Source of the DNA: Isoperla grammatica
Lineage: Eukaryota; Arthropoda; Insecta; Plecoptera; Perlodidae
Direction: 5' to 3'
Assembly: GCA_945910005.1 (NCBI GenBank)
Contig: OX246746.1
Location: forward strand, 39,814,579-39,878,578
Length of the DNA stretch: 64,000 nt
A program made the position numbers and the translations under genes. The notes beneath the pieces were generated by a model. That model was not told the DNA's origin. It saw only the letters and a program-made list of their open reading frames with translations, and did no database searches. Below are positions 55,212-64,000 of the stretch, piece by piece. Positions within the stretch are counted from its first letter, which is position 1; each line of letters opens with the position of its first letter.

Positions 55212-56609
55212 ATTAAATACCTCTAATGAATGCTGGAGTTTATTGACAGCTTTGAGGTTCACCTTTAACCGTTGACACTTTCCTTTAAACTTGTTGACAG
55301 ATTTTCTCATCTGCGCTTACTCTCGCAACAGCCGCTTTTTTCTAGGGGTAACCTCTCTTCGAGTGATACCCATATGTTTTGATGGCAGAAAAACGTGGGT
55401 TGGTTCGATTGCCTGCAAGGAAACAAAATAATTGTGTAAATTCCACTAGCCAACATCTAGGGCCTTACTAAAAAAAATTGCCATTAATCTATCAAAAAAA
55501 ATTGTTTACATACTAAACGCTAATCCAGGGTTTGTGTTTGAATTTTTCGGCGTAGAGGTCACCGCATCCCTAAACTCTGAGCTTTGGCGTATTTGCTTAC
55601 TGGTGCTAGGCCTTGTACAAGTATGCATATCCAATTGAGGTAGGCCTATATTTACAAGTAGCCATTGTGGAAATTCTGGTAATGGAATCACCCCAAGTGA
55701 TTCATCGATTTCAGCCACTGAGACACTGGTAGTGACTAAAATAATATATTATAGAGTATGCATTAGTTGGGTGGTATGGACAGTTGAAAATGTTGTATTA
55801 ATGTAAAGTGAGCTTTTACATTATAGCCCATGGGGTCTAGGCTTACACCTAGCGCACCGTACCTGTTGGTGGTGGAGTAACGACACTTGCACTTATCGTA
55901 CACTCCTCTTCATGTCCTACAATTAGGCTGGCACCTTGTAAGTCTACTTCATATGGTATCGGCCTAGACGTTCGTGTAGGTGTAGACTCTACAGGCCGGA
56001 GAAAAACCACTTCATCCAACGCAACCTCTTGACTTTCCCTTGACTGTGTAAGTGTTCGCTCATTTGTAGGCCTACATGATGAATGAGCTGTAACAATTTT
56101 AGGTCGAATTATTAAAGGTAGGGACCTTAAATAATAATAATTGCCTAGCCGCTAGACACACAAACACTTACAGGCATAGGCCTAGTGCCTAAGCTACTTG
56201 CCTTTTGGGACTGCATTCCATACTAGGCGATTTCTCTTTTCATTTGTAAAATAACACCGGTCGAAATGTTCAGCACACAAGTATCCAAACTTATGAAGGT
56301 GGCCAACATCATCTGTTGGGCTTACAAGTAGCTGTGCATGCTCCACCCACAAACAGCATCTTAAGGGAGAAGTAAGATTGTTGTTAAAAAGGGACCTAGG
56401 CTAGGCCAACAAGCAAGTAATAAACGTGTAGCCTAGGCCTAAACTAGTTATAATGGTAGGTAGGCCTAGTATCTTTGGGTGTACGCCCTAGGCTTAGGCC
56501 TAGCTATTGGGGTTGACTTACCTGTCTTCTGATTTTGGAAATCGACGTCTGGTCGAGATTTCCGGTTTTTTTCACATCCATTGTATTGGCAATAGCAACT
56601 GCCCGACAT
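55212..56609 (-). pseudogene. THAP-domain P-type transposase gene, N-terminal exons
   Basis: Five exons on the minus strand. 56522-56609 starts at ATG with CYCQYNGC (C-X4-C) and ends at GTAAGT. 56202-56359 has CCLWVEHAQLLVSP, GYLCAEHFDRCYFTNEKRNR and AVPK, and ends at GCAAGT, a GC donor. 55863-56087 (acceptor GTTACAG, donor GTACGG) is acidic. About 55515-55725 begins after CTACCAG. 55212-55412 (acceptor TTGCAG) is basic and coiled-coil-like (FKGKCQRLKVNLKAVNKLQH). C-X4-C, W and C-X2-H are the THAP zinc ligands and core. A one-base phase mismatch between exons 1 and 2 and a TAA in exon 5 suggest decay. The next exon is probably 52146-52411, displaced by a LINE. Confidence 0.6.
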
Positions 56610-57179
56610 TTTAATTTGCCCAATCAATGCAAGTGCACACAGGAAAAATTAGGGTAAGTGGACTTCATGACCTTAACCTAACTTTTTAACACTACTTATT
56701 TACAGATTTACAATCACTTGGCCGTATATGAACATGTTAGACCCAAATTTCCAACGTGGAATTCGTACATGAAGAAATTACAAGTTCATGTTCATCTTTT
56801 GTAGACTGAAAATTAAAATTATACCGTATTATTATCTAAACGAGGCCAACGAGACCATGTGCGAGTCTGCAAGACAACACAACAAAGTGGATCAACCAAA
56901 ATGGCAGCCACCCAGAGTAGGTACAGAAGTTCTGTCCTCTTTACCGACTATACGATGGTGCTGCCCCTTCGAGCCGCAAAGTGAACTATATATAAACATT
57001 CTATGAGTGTGTACCAGTTGCACTCCCCTGTACCCAGCAACTGTGCCTCACACTGCCGTGCAATCCCCGACGCGCGAACATCCCGTGCATGCGCGCTAGC
57101 TTGTTCTCGAACCTTCGCGATGCGCTTCGCATGTTCCGCCCGCGCGAGTTTCAAGCGCTGCAACGTAGGCTGCCACGCC
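56610..57179. other. Region upstream of the THAP gene
   Basis: Probable promoter side of the THAP gene and 3' side of the Penelope-like fragment. 56948-57179 is open on the minus strand and Arg/Ala-rich just after the GIY-YIG stop, possibly Penelope 3' sequence. No defined element is visible. Confidence 0.3.
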
Positions 57180-57490
57180 CTACTCATTACTCAGCTTCAA
57201 CCTGTACTCCCTATTGAAATTTTCAGGTTGTATTTTAATTTCAATTGCAAAAGCCTCTCGTACCAGGCGGGGGCGGTAGTCTTTTCTCATGGCCAGGACG
57301 CGCGTGTTGTCAAAATCTATCATGTGACATTGGTCAACACTATGCTCTGCAATGGCTGACTTCTCAACATGTCTTAAACGTGCATGACTCTTATGTTCTT
57401 TTACTCTTGTTGAGATTTTTCGTCCTGTCTGTCCTATATAAACCTTATCACACGGTATTTGATACACGCCTGGTACACCTAAGGGAGTTT
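57180..57490 (-). pseudogene. Penelope-like element, GIY-YIG endonuclease end
   Basis: The peptide LGVPGVYQIPCDKVYIGQTG continues RKISTRVKEHKSHARLRHVE and SAIAEHSVDQCHMIDFD and ends KLSNE-stop. GVYQIPC ... VYIGQTGR ... R-x3-H is the GIY-YIG nuclease signature found at the carboxyl end of Penelope-like retroelements, where it nicks target DNA. A reverse transcriptase would precede it (higher coordinates), but only an A/T run is found there. It is a 5'-truncated copy. Confidence 0.8.
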
Positions 57491-57678
57491 TTTTTTTTCT
57501 TTTGCTTGACTGTGGTCTGACTGGACGAGGGTCTCAATCACTTGACAAAGGATGTCCGGCTGCTTTAAAAATTCCGCGATAACTTCTTGAACGATCCCTC
57601 GAATGCCCTGTGTTGAGAGACCAGGTTTACCCAATGTCCACTAGATCTCCTAGCGGAGAGTCGTGGAACCCTCCTTAC

Positions 57679-58625
57679 CTCGCACGGACCTTGTACCCCG
57701 TCTCCTCAACAGCAATGATGGCTTCTTTAACAAACTCGGAGAAACTGTCGTCTTCATTCGATTTGGCCTGCAAATGGTAACCAACAACCTGCTTCTAGTT
57801 TGTGTTTACACCACGTATCATCACTACAAGAAGTTGGGATGCCATTTTGTTCTTTACGTGGTCCGGACCTAACGTGCAATGTCCCACATACATTTTATAA
57901 CCAGGCACGACTTCCACGCCTTTTGCCACTTCCATTTCGTTAATTTGTAGGACGCAATCTCTTTCTCTAGCTGAACAAGAGTTCGCTTTGTATTTAAGGC
58001 ACGACAAAATGTCTGTGAGCAATCCAGGCATGAAATCTGCTTTTTGGAGTCGTCTGCAGATAGAAGCGTACGACGGCAAACAAAACGGCAAAATAGAGCT
58101 TCCTTAATACACGCACGTGAATACTCAAAAACTTTCTTGCCATTCAAAAAGCACTGCCTTTGTTTTTCACCCAAAAAATTCAAACTTTTGTCCAACTTTT
58201 CCTTCAAAACGTTCCCTTCTTTCCTCAATTTAGTTGAAAGTTTCTTTAGCCGCCACACGTGTTGCTTCAAACGCCTGTTTTCCCTTTGAAGTGTTTCGTT
58301 TGAACAGCCAGGGTCTGTTTCCTTCGGAGAGCCAGGGTTTATTTCTTTCGGACAGCCAGGGTGTATTTCCTTCAGACAGCCAGGGTGTGTTTCCTTCAGA
58401 CAGCCAGGGTGTGTTTCCTTCAGACAGCCAGGGTGTGTTTCCTTCGGAGAGCCAGGGTTTATTTCTTTCGGACAGCCAGGGTGTGTTTCCTTCGGACAGC
58501 CAGGGTGTGTTTCCTTCGGACAGCCAGGGTGTGTTTTCTTCGGACAGCCAGGGTGTGTTTCCTTTGAACAGCCAGGGTGTGTTTCCTTTGGACAGACAGG
58601 CCTTGGGAGGTCTAGAACGAACGAC
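57679..58625 (-). pseudogene. P-element transposase exon: repeat region, coiled coil, RNase H-like domain
   Basis: Reads from an 8-residue repeat (ETHPGCPK and variants) into a coiled coil (ETLQRENRRLKQHVWRLKKL, KLRKEGNVLKEKLDKSLNFL). After a one-base shift near 58090 it continues YASICRRLQKADFMPGLL, RERDCVLQINEMEVAKGVEV, YVGHCTLGPDHVKNKMASQL and KQVVGYHLQAKSNED, ending at a GTAAGG donor. This is the order of THAP/P transposases. NEM stands where related proteins generally have DEM, so a catalytic Asp may be lost. A TAG interrupts before KQVVGYH. No THAP exon is linked upstream, and the later catalytic exons are not found below 57679. Confidence 0.65.
58300..58605. repeat. 24-bp coding minisatellite, about 12-13 units
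   Basis: The unit GACAGCCAGGGTGTGTTTCC then TTCG (24 bp, eight codons) has variants such as GGAGAGCCAGGGTTTATTTC. All six frames of the unit are open. The minus frame encoding KETHPGCP continues directly into the transposase coiled coil, so it is the likely coding frame. The DSQGVFPS frame on the plus strand is a shadow. Confidence 0.8.
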
Positions 58626-58631
58626 CCTGCG

Positions 58632-58796
58632 CTAGGCGGTGATCAAGTAGACCTTGGGCATACCACCTGGCAGCGTCTCGGCTTCCGTTATCTCGTTCAC
58701 CGATAGAGTGCGTGGGCGTTCGCTGCTGATGCTACCCACGCTACCACCACGCCCTCCACGGTAGGCTCCTCTAGGCGTCGTCTTGCTCTTGACCAT
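58632..58796 (-). CDS. Small ORF, 54 residues, unknown
   Basis: ATG 58796 opens a Gly/Arg/Ser-rich peptide (MVKSKTTPRGAYRGGRGGSV) ending LPGGMPKVYLITA and a stop at 58632, just upstream of the P transposase repeat region. No family is recognised. It could be a 5' exon or leader ORF of the adjacent gene, or flanking retroelement coding sequence. Confidence 0.25.
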   Translation of the reverse strand: MVKSKTTPRGAYRGGRGGSVGSISSERPRTLSVNEITEAETLPGGMPKVYLITA

Positions 58797-59100
58797 ATTG
58801 TTGATGGTTGAATATTACTACTTCCAGTTAGAGCAAGATATTATGTTGCCTCTCGACTCCGTGACACCCGATAATCACTAGCACAGTTCATATGATCTAG
58901 CCCCCTTCATACTGAACATTCATGACATCATACTGAACATACCAAAAATTCATGATTCCTTAAGATTCCTAGAAGATCATTTAACGAATTATGTTGAATT
59001 GTATGATGATACTTTAAGGCCCAGTTGGCCAAACTTGATTGAATATTGTGACTGCCAATTGCTTGTTGAGAAGGGTGACCAATCCTTGGGTAATTATTTA

Positions 59101-59445
59101 TTACTGGCAACACATATCAGTAGGCCTAAGAAGCTCATTGATGGTTGCAATCTCCACATCACTACAACTTGAAGATCGAGGGTTGGTTGTAGAAATAGTC
59201 CTAGCCGAGGAATCCGATTCATCACTTGAATCCGTTCTACAAATAGGCCTACGCCTATGCTCTTTCATACGAGTAGAGCTAGATATGGAATTATCGCTTA
59301 ACAAGGCGGACGATTCATCTAAGCTCATATGTATATCCCGAGCAACTTGTGAACTACATCCTGGGACAGGATCCTGCACACAGCTTATCTGGCTCGGGTT
59401 TAATCTGCTATGTACTCCACTCGACATAGGCTTATACATGACCAA
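59101..59445 (-). CDS. Hypothetical Ser/Asp-rich protein
   Basis: An open minus-strand frame of 114 residues with an acidic Ser-rich middle (SLDESSALLSDNSISSS, TDSSDESDSSART) and a Cys near the end. Composition resembles disordered leader regions of transposon proteins. It lies downstream of the Gypsy 3' LTR, so it is probably part of the pre-insertion locus. No domain or splice site is defended. Confidence 0.2.
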   Translation of the reverse strand: MVMYKPMSSGVHSRLNPSQISCVQDPVPGCSSQVARDIHMSLDESSALLSDNSISSSTRMKEHRRRPICRTDSSDESDSSARTISTTNPRSSSCSDVEIATINELLRPTDMCCQ

Positions 59446-59481
59446 TAGGACTAGTAGGACTAGGGCCTAGTAGGCCTAGGC

Positions 59482-59650
59482 GTAGACACAAGAAATAGAG
59501 CGACTTGCCATGCCCGTCACCTTTATTCAACTGAACGAACTCAGAGAGCCACAGCTGCTCACACTCTCGCTGCGCACCGCCTTCTAGGCACTTGCTGACT
59601 GCTCGACCAGTATAATGGGTATTACTAAGACTAAGACTAAGACCACAACA
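59482..59650 (-). mobile_element. 3' LTR of Gypsy element
   Basis: On the minus strand the sequence after the purine tract begins TGTTGTGGTCTTAGTCTTAG and contains a polyadenylation signal AATAAA (in GTTGAATAAAGG). It ends around TTGTGTCTACG, so the LTR is about 170 bp. The exact end is uncertain because the 5' LTR is outside the window. Confidence 0.55.
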
Positions 59651-59662
59651 CTCCTTCCCCTT
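59651..59662 (-). promoter_or_regulatory. Polypurine tract of Gypsy element
   Basis: The minus strand AAGGGGAAGGAG lies immediately before TGTTGTGG. A purine run directly abutting a TG start is the expected plus-strand primer site of an LTR retrotransposon. Confidence 0.65.
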
Positions 59663-59792
59663 TACAATGCAACAAAATCTTGACAGGGTATTACAATGTA
59701 CAGAAATAAATGCAATACAAAATACAATTGAATACAATCTTCATACGAAGTACAATTTTCCTTAAGTAGTCGTATACACCACCACACAATTT

Positions 59793-62700
59793 TTATAAAT
59801 CTAGCTTAACCGGCACCTTGCGATTTCTACCTGACCGTCTGATCTCAACAGGTTCAGCAGTGGCTGGACCTCCCGGTTGGGGTGTTGAGGCCACACAGTG
59901 GTTTCCATCACGTACAATTTCATGCTCTATCGGTGGAGGTGAGTGAGGTGGATACACTGGATGGTGACTTTTACCATTACCACTTAACTTCATCAATGTC
60001 GGAAACATTGGAGCAGATTCTTTAAACTCTAAAGAAGGACCTGGCTCCAGTGCATCTGGCAACATGGTATGTCTGAGATGGTCTGCATGAACCAATCTAA
60101 TGCGATCCTCAGTTAATACCAAGTAAGTCACTGCACTTACTTTCTGTTTTACAACTCCACGTGTCCATGTTTCTCCCTTTTTCTTTAACGGCCCCACAGA
60201 TGTAACTAACACCTGTTCATCTACAAGAAAATTCTTTACATGTTTAGTTTGGGCAGATCTATTCATGACATTCAAACTGTTTTTCTGAAGGGTCAGGCCT
60301 AGATTTGGTTTTATCAAATCCAGTTTTGTTCGTGGTTTACATTTTAGCATCACTTCAGATGGTGACATCTGAGTTACAGTATTTGGGGTATTTCGATAGC
60401 TAAACAGGAAATTTGCAATAAGGTTTGGAATACTCTTGCCAATTCCTTCAACATTTTTACCTGCACTAAGCTTACTGAAGGCTTGTTTCACTGTTTGGAC
60501 TGCTCTTTCCGCAAGACCATTAGATGACGGATGGTACGGAGGACTATGCATAAGATTAATGCCATTTGATGTACAAAAGTCGCTAAACTCCGCAGAATTG
60601 AAAGGAGGACCGTTATCAGTAACGATGGTCTCTGGCAAACCAAAAAGTGCAATTATTCCCCTGATTTTACTGATTACGTTACTGGCAGTTGTGGATTTCA
60701 TTTCCCAAACTTCGAGCCACTTGGAGTAACTGTCGATGAGGATCAGCAAAGTCGTATTATTTACTTTCGCGAAGTCTAAATGAATACGCTGCCACTGCCT
60801 AACAGACGTGGGCCAATTGCATAAGGGACTCTTTTTTTCGGCAGGTCTCCTCAGCTGGCAGGTTTCACAAACTTGTACTTGATTCTCAATGTCGGCATCC
60901 AGACCCGGCCACCAGACATGGCTTCGTGCTAACATTTTCATGCGAACTATTTCCGGATGGTGTTCATGCAACATTCCAAGTACATGCTCCCGTAAGGACT
61001 CGGGTATGATAACGCGGTTTCCCCATGTTATGCAATTCTCGTCTAAAGATAAATCATGTCGACGGCTGTAATAGGGTTGTAATTGAGGATCGTTTACAAT
61101 CATAGGCCACCCATTTTGAGTTAGCGCCCTAACACGCGACAAAATTGGATCACGGAAGGTTGCCTTTACGATATCTTTCACGGTACAGGGAGTTACCTGG
61201 AAGGAGTCATCACCGGACTCACAGATTTGCTTTACGGGCGAAAATGAATAACTGCGTTCTTCAACCTGAGTACTAGGTAAGGGTAATCTAGACATGGCAT
61301 CTGCATTAGCCAACTCTTTTCCCTTACGGTATTCAATTTCATACTGATAAGCCGATAAAAATATAGCCCATCTCTGTAACCTAGCTGCTGCGAGTGTGGG
61401 TATTCCCTTTTTGCTTCCTAGAATGGTTTTAAGGGGTAGATGATCTGTGACCAAACGGAACTTATGACCATATAGAAATTTATGAAAACGTCGCACAGCA
61501 AAGATTATACCTAAGGCCTCCTTCTCTACCTGTGCATATCCTTGCTCTGTCTTGCTAAGAGTTGATGACGCAAACATGACTGGTCTTTCGACTCCGTCAA
61601 TTACATGCGATAAGACAGCCCCTACTCCGTAACTGGATGCGTCGCTGGAAACTACCATGGGTTTGGAGGGGTCGTATGGCACTAGCAGTTGATTTTGTAA
61701 CAGCAAGCGTTTACTTGTCTCGAACGCCTCCTTGCATGATTGAGACCAATCCCATTTTTCTCCCTTTTCGAGTAATTTATGCAACGGCTTGATCCGCGAA
61801 GCAAGACTAGGTAAAAAACGATGATAAAAATTAAGCAATCCTAAATAGGCCTGTAGCTGGGTTACATTTTCAGGTTCTGGAGCTCGTGCAATCGCATCCA
61901 TTTTCTCAGTTGTAGGGTGTATACCATGCTGATCAATAACGTGACCTAGGTACTCAACACTAGTCTGAAAAAACGTACACTTCGAGAGGTTAACCCGGAA
62001 ACAATGCTCTTCCAGTCTTTTTAGAACCACTAACAGTGTATTCTTGTTATCCTCTACCGTATCTCCTATGATAAGAACATCGTCGAGATAACAAAATACA
62101 TTTGGAATGCCCTTTAATACCTCGTCTATAACAGATTGAAAAATTGCCGGAGCGCTCGTTATTCCATAAGGCAGTCGAGTGAATTGGAACAACCCCATGT
62201 GAGTGTTCACAGTTAATACATGCTGAGATTGTTGCGCGACCTTTAGCTGTTGGTAAGCATTTGATAAATCGAGGACTGAAAACACTTTACCATTTGCCAC
62301 CGAGGCTAGAATGTCATCTATCCTTGGTAAAGGATAATGCTCGGTATCAATGCATCTATTAACCGTGACCTTATAGTCTACACAGAGTCTGATTTTACTC
62401 GACTTTTTTTTTGGCACAATTACAAGTGGTGAAGCCCATTGGCTCCTCTTCACAGGCTTTAATGTTCCAACTTCCACTAACCTTTCCAGTTCTTTCCTTA
62501 CAAGTTCTTTCAGGGCGTATGGCACATTGTATGCTTTGTGAAAAATAGGAACAACATTATCCTTCAAAACTATGTCTGCTTCAAAACCTTTTATAGCCGA
62601 TGTGCCATCCTCACTGAACACCTGTGGAAATTTACCTTGCAATGACCTAACCTCATTTGCTAAAGTTACATATTGAACAGATTTAACAAAGCGGTTCCCA

Positions 62701-63131
62701 TCTGATAGATCATGTCTCCAATTTGGGAACAGTACATCTAACCAAGGCCTTCCCAATAAAGGGGTAAAATCTCGTACATGAGCTACTATCAACGACAAAC
62801 TATGAACACAGTTGTGGTTTCCCACCACTGGAACCTTGATTTGACCACGTATTTGTAGACGATCACCCAGCACTGACTTTAACTTTAATGCAGATGGCTC
62901 ACAAGGAATGTCACTAAACATTTTCTGATACATTTCATCTGAAATAATAGATTTAGCCGAGCCACTATCCACTTCCATTTCTATTATTTTACTATTGACT
63001 GTAATTGGAACCAAGAGCGGCCGTTCCTTGACAGGAATAGAATTACTCACCCGCTCTTCCCCACTTGCATCGTTAATACTAAAAGTATGACTAGACTGCA
63101 TAGGCTTCTTGTGATTCGAAGTATTTACCAC
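59793..63131 (-). CDS. Gypsy (Ty3-type) pol: protease, reverse transcriptase, RNase H, integrase
   Basis: A single open frame of about 1112 residues. In order: aspartic protease DSGSA near residue 55; reverse transcriptase with LSNAYQQ and the catalytic YLDD at 348-351; RNase H with SSDASSYGVGAVL and TDHLPL; integrase H-H-C-C zinc domain near 720-760; DDE core with LDFAKV, TDNGPPF and a Glu in NGLAERAVQ between about 785 and 880; and a basic tail RRSGRNRKVPVKLDL. Protease-RT-RNase H-integrase is Ty3/Gypsy order. The frame is the same as gag, separated by one TAA at 63132-63134. No env-like ORF follows. Confidence 0.92.
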   Translation of the reverse strand: MVNTSNHKKPMQSSHTFSINDASGEERVSNSIPVKERPLLVPITVNSKIIEMEVDSGSAKSIISDEMYQKMFSDIPCEPSALKLKSVLGDRLQIRGQIKVPVVGNHNCVHSLSLIVAHVRDFTPLLGRPWLDVLFPNWRHDLSDGNRFVKSVQYVTLANEVRSLQGKFPQVFSEDGTSAIKGFEADIVLKDNVVPIFHKAYNVPYALKELVRKELERLVEVGTLKPVKRSQWASPLVIVPKKKSSKIRLCVDYKVTVNRCIDTEHYPLPRIDDILASVANGKVFSVLDLSNAYQQLKVAQQSQHVLTVNTHMGLFQFTRLPYGITSAPAIFQSVIDEVLKGIPNVFCYLDDVLIIGDTVEDNKNTLLVVLKRLEEHCFRVNLSKCTFFQTSVEYLGHVIDQHGIHPTTEKMDAIARAPEPENVTQLQAYLGLLNFYHRFLPSLASRIKPLHKLLEKGEKWDWSQSCKEAFETSKRLLLQNQLLVPYDPSKPMVVSSDASSYGVGAVLSHVIDGVERPVMFASSTLSKTEQGYAQVEKEALGIIFAVRRFHKFLYGHKFRLVTDHLPLKTILGSKKGIPTLAAARLQRWAIFLSAYQYEIEYRKGKELANADAMSRLPLPSTQVEERSYSFSPVKQICESGDDSFQVTPCTVKDIVKATFRDPILSRVRALTQNGWPMIVNDPQLQPYYSRRHDLSLDENCITWGNRVIIPESLREHVLGMLHEHHPEIVRMKMLARSHVWWPGLDADIENQVQVCETCQLRRPAEKKSPLCNWPTSVRQWQRIHLDFAKVNNTTLLILIDSYSKWLEVWEMKSTTASNVISKIRGIIALFGLPETIVTDNGPPFNSAEFSDFCTSNGINLMHSPPYHPSSNGLAERAVQTVKQAFSKLSAGKNVEGIGKSIPNLIANFLFSYRNTPNTVTQMSPSEVMLKCKPRTKLDLIKPNLGLTLQKNSLNVMNRSAQTKHVKNFLVDEQVLVTSVGPLKKKGETWTRGVVKQKVSAVTYLVLTEDRIRLVHADHLRHTMLPDALEPGPSLEFKESAPMFPTLMKLSGNGKSHHPVYPPHSPPPIEHEIVRDGNHCVASTPQPGGPATAEPVEIRRSGRNRKVPVKLDL

Positions 63132-64000
63132 TTAAATCTCAAATTCTTCATCACTGATCTCAGAACATTGAGACTGCTCGTCACTGACACTTGACGCACT
63201 TGACGCTATGTTTTTTACTTTTATACGGTCACACACTCGAGAGGTATGTCCCATCTTTTGACAAGAATAGCAACGCCAATCCTTTGCTGGACATGTAGCT
63301 TCAGAATGGAAACGACCACATCTACGACATTGTTGCCTCGACTTACTGGACTCTTGAGGCTTACTTGACTGAGACTTACTCGACGCAGACTCCTTTACAT
63401 GTTCTTGCTTTGAGCGGTTATTTTCCCTCTTGTAGCGCTGACCTCGACTCTTCAGTATTTTCTTGACTTCTTCCTGACTGGACCCACTTGGATGGAGTAG
63501 TTTGGAATGGCTCCTTGCTAATTCCAATCCGCGAGCAATTTTACACGCTTTCTCGAATGACAGCTCATCCTCACAGTTTAACAATTGCCTTTGGGCCTCA
63601 TCATCCTTGATGCCACAGACAAACCGATCTCGAAGGGCACGGTCAAGGTATGAGCCAAAATTACATGAGATAGCTAGACTCTTCAATTCGACTATGTAAT
63701 TGTCTATGGACTCACCCTCTTTTTGGTTACGCTTCCCGAATTTAAAACATTCTGCAATGACGGACTTTGCAGGAGCAAAATGTTTCTTCAGGGCGGACAC
63801 TAACACTGTGTAAGTTTTCCCTTGGGGGGTTTCTGGACTCAAAATTGACTTCAATATAGTGTAGAGTTAAGCACCCATAAGTGTTACGAATATGGAAGCT
63901 CTTTTTACCTCAACCACCTCATTTGCTTTGAAGAATTCTTCAAGCCGTTCGGCGTAAGAATTGAAATCTTCGATTTGAGGATCAAACTCATCGACCTTAC
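63132..64000 (-). pseudogene. Gypsy gag, runs off window, in-frame stop
   Basis: The minus-strand frame enters from beyond the right edge (ERLEEFFKANEVVEVKR region), has a TAA at 63867-63869, then is open to 63132. It contains capsid-like KTYTVLVSALKKHFAP and YIVELKSLAISCNFG, and two zinc knuckles, CRRCGRFHSEATC and CYSCQKMGHTSRVC (C-X2-C-X3/4-H-X4-C). Gag packages element RNA. The internal TAA indicates a decayed copy. The TAA at the end is in frame with pol. Confidence 0.75.

Larger units (their letters stand above)
52500..55215 (-). mobile_element. CR1-like LINE with 2A-like motif, internally deleted
   Basis: Minus-strand order: a 120-residue leader ending in a 2A-like motif (54861-55200), a SINE (54509-54847), an endonuclease, then a reverse transcriptase fused to the endonuclease by an internal deletion. 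The 3' end is AT-rich near 52500. It is inserted between exons of a THAP/P transposase gene. Confidence 0.65.

Noticed and set aside
58234..58635. Plus-strand DSQGVFPS repeat protein
   Set aside because: Shadow of the minisatellite. The minus-strand KETHPGCP frame runs into a recognisable transposase coiled coil.

Overview
This is a gene-poor, repeat-dense window of a eukaryotic, invertebrate-type nuclear genome. It has spliceosomal introns with GT-AG (and one apparent GC-AG) borders, long microsatellites, SINE-like retroposons with (AATC)n tails, and relics of many animal transposon classes. Frequent AGGCCTA/CTAGGC motifs and the mix of Tx1, P/THAP, PIF/Harbinger, tyrosine-recombinase, Gypsy and Penelope-like elements fit a marine invertebrate. 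A Jockey-type LINE leans weakly towards an arthropod. I cannot name the species.

Layout. 0-3 kb: remnant of an R2-like LINE 5' region (C2H2 finger plus Myb-like start, minus strand), cut by a SINE with target-site duplications and a second retroposon. 3.8-6.4 kb: a 2.6-kb P-element-like DNA transposon with imperfect ~95-bp terminal inverted repeats, 9-bp flanking repeats and a decayed THAP exon. 7.5-10.6 kb: non-autonomous retroposons, an 81-bp minisatellite and an intronless RCC1-like pseudogene. 11.9-16.6 kb: a dead Jockey-type LINE (minus). 17-19.5 kb: N-terminal half of a Crypton-like tyrosine-recombinase element carrying a 24-bp coding minisatellite. 20.4-22.3 kb: a tRNA-like sequence, a chimeric retroposon and the left part of a second P-like element. 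25.7-27.3 kb: C-terminal half of a second recombinase copy.

27.7-39 kb is the most striking part. Four insertions of a Tx1-type LINE sit head to tail, and every junction seen after the first copy is (TAA)n tail against (AC)n microsatellite. One copy (32.4-38.8 kb) has both ORFs intact. 39-43.8 kb: a five-exon SAM-like gene (minus) interrupted by a SINE. 44.1-50.5 kb: decayed transposase genes (a C2H2 family of unknown superfamily, HARBI1-like, Mutator-like), a long inverted repeat and a near-perfect palindrome. 51-56.6 kb: a THAP/P-type transposase gene (minus) split by LINEs, one carrying a 2A-like motif. 57-58.8 kb: a Penelope-like GIY-YIG fragment and another P transposase exon with its own 24-bp coding minisatellite. 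59.5 kb to the right edge: a Gypsy LTR retrotransposon (minus) with a complete pol reading frame and a broken gag that runs off the window.

No host housekeeping gene is convincingly present. Almost every coding signal comes from a mobile element, and nested insertions give relative ages: tandem repeats and older transposons were later hit by SINEs and LINEs. Reading frames were joined by eye, so all frameshift and splice statements are provisional.
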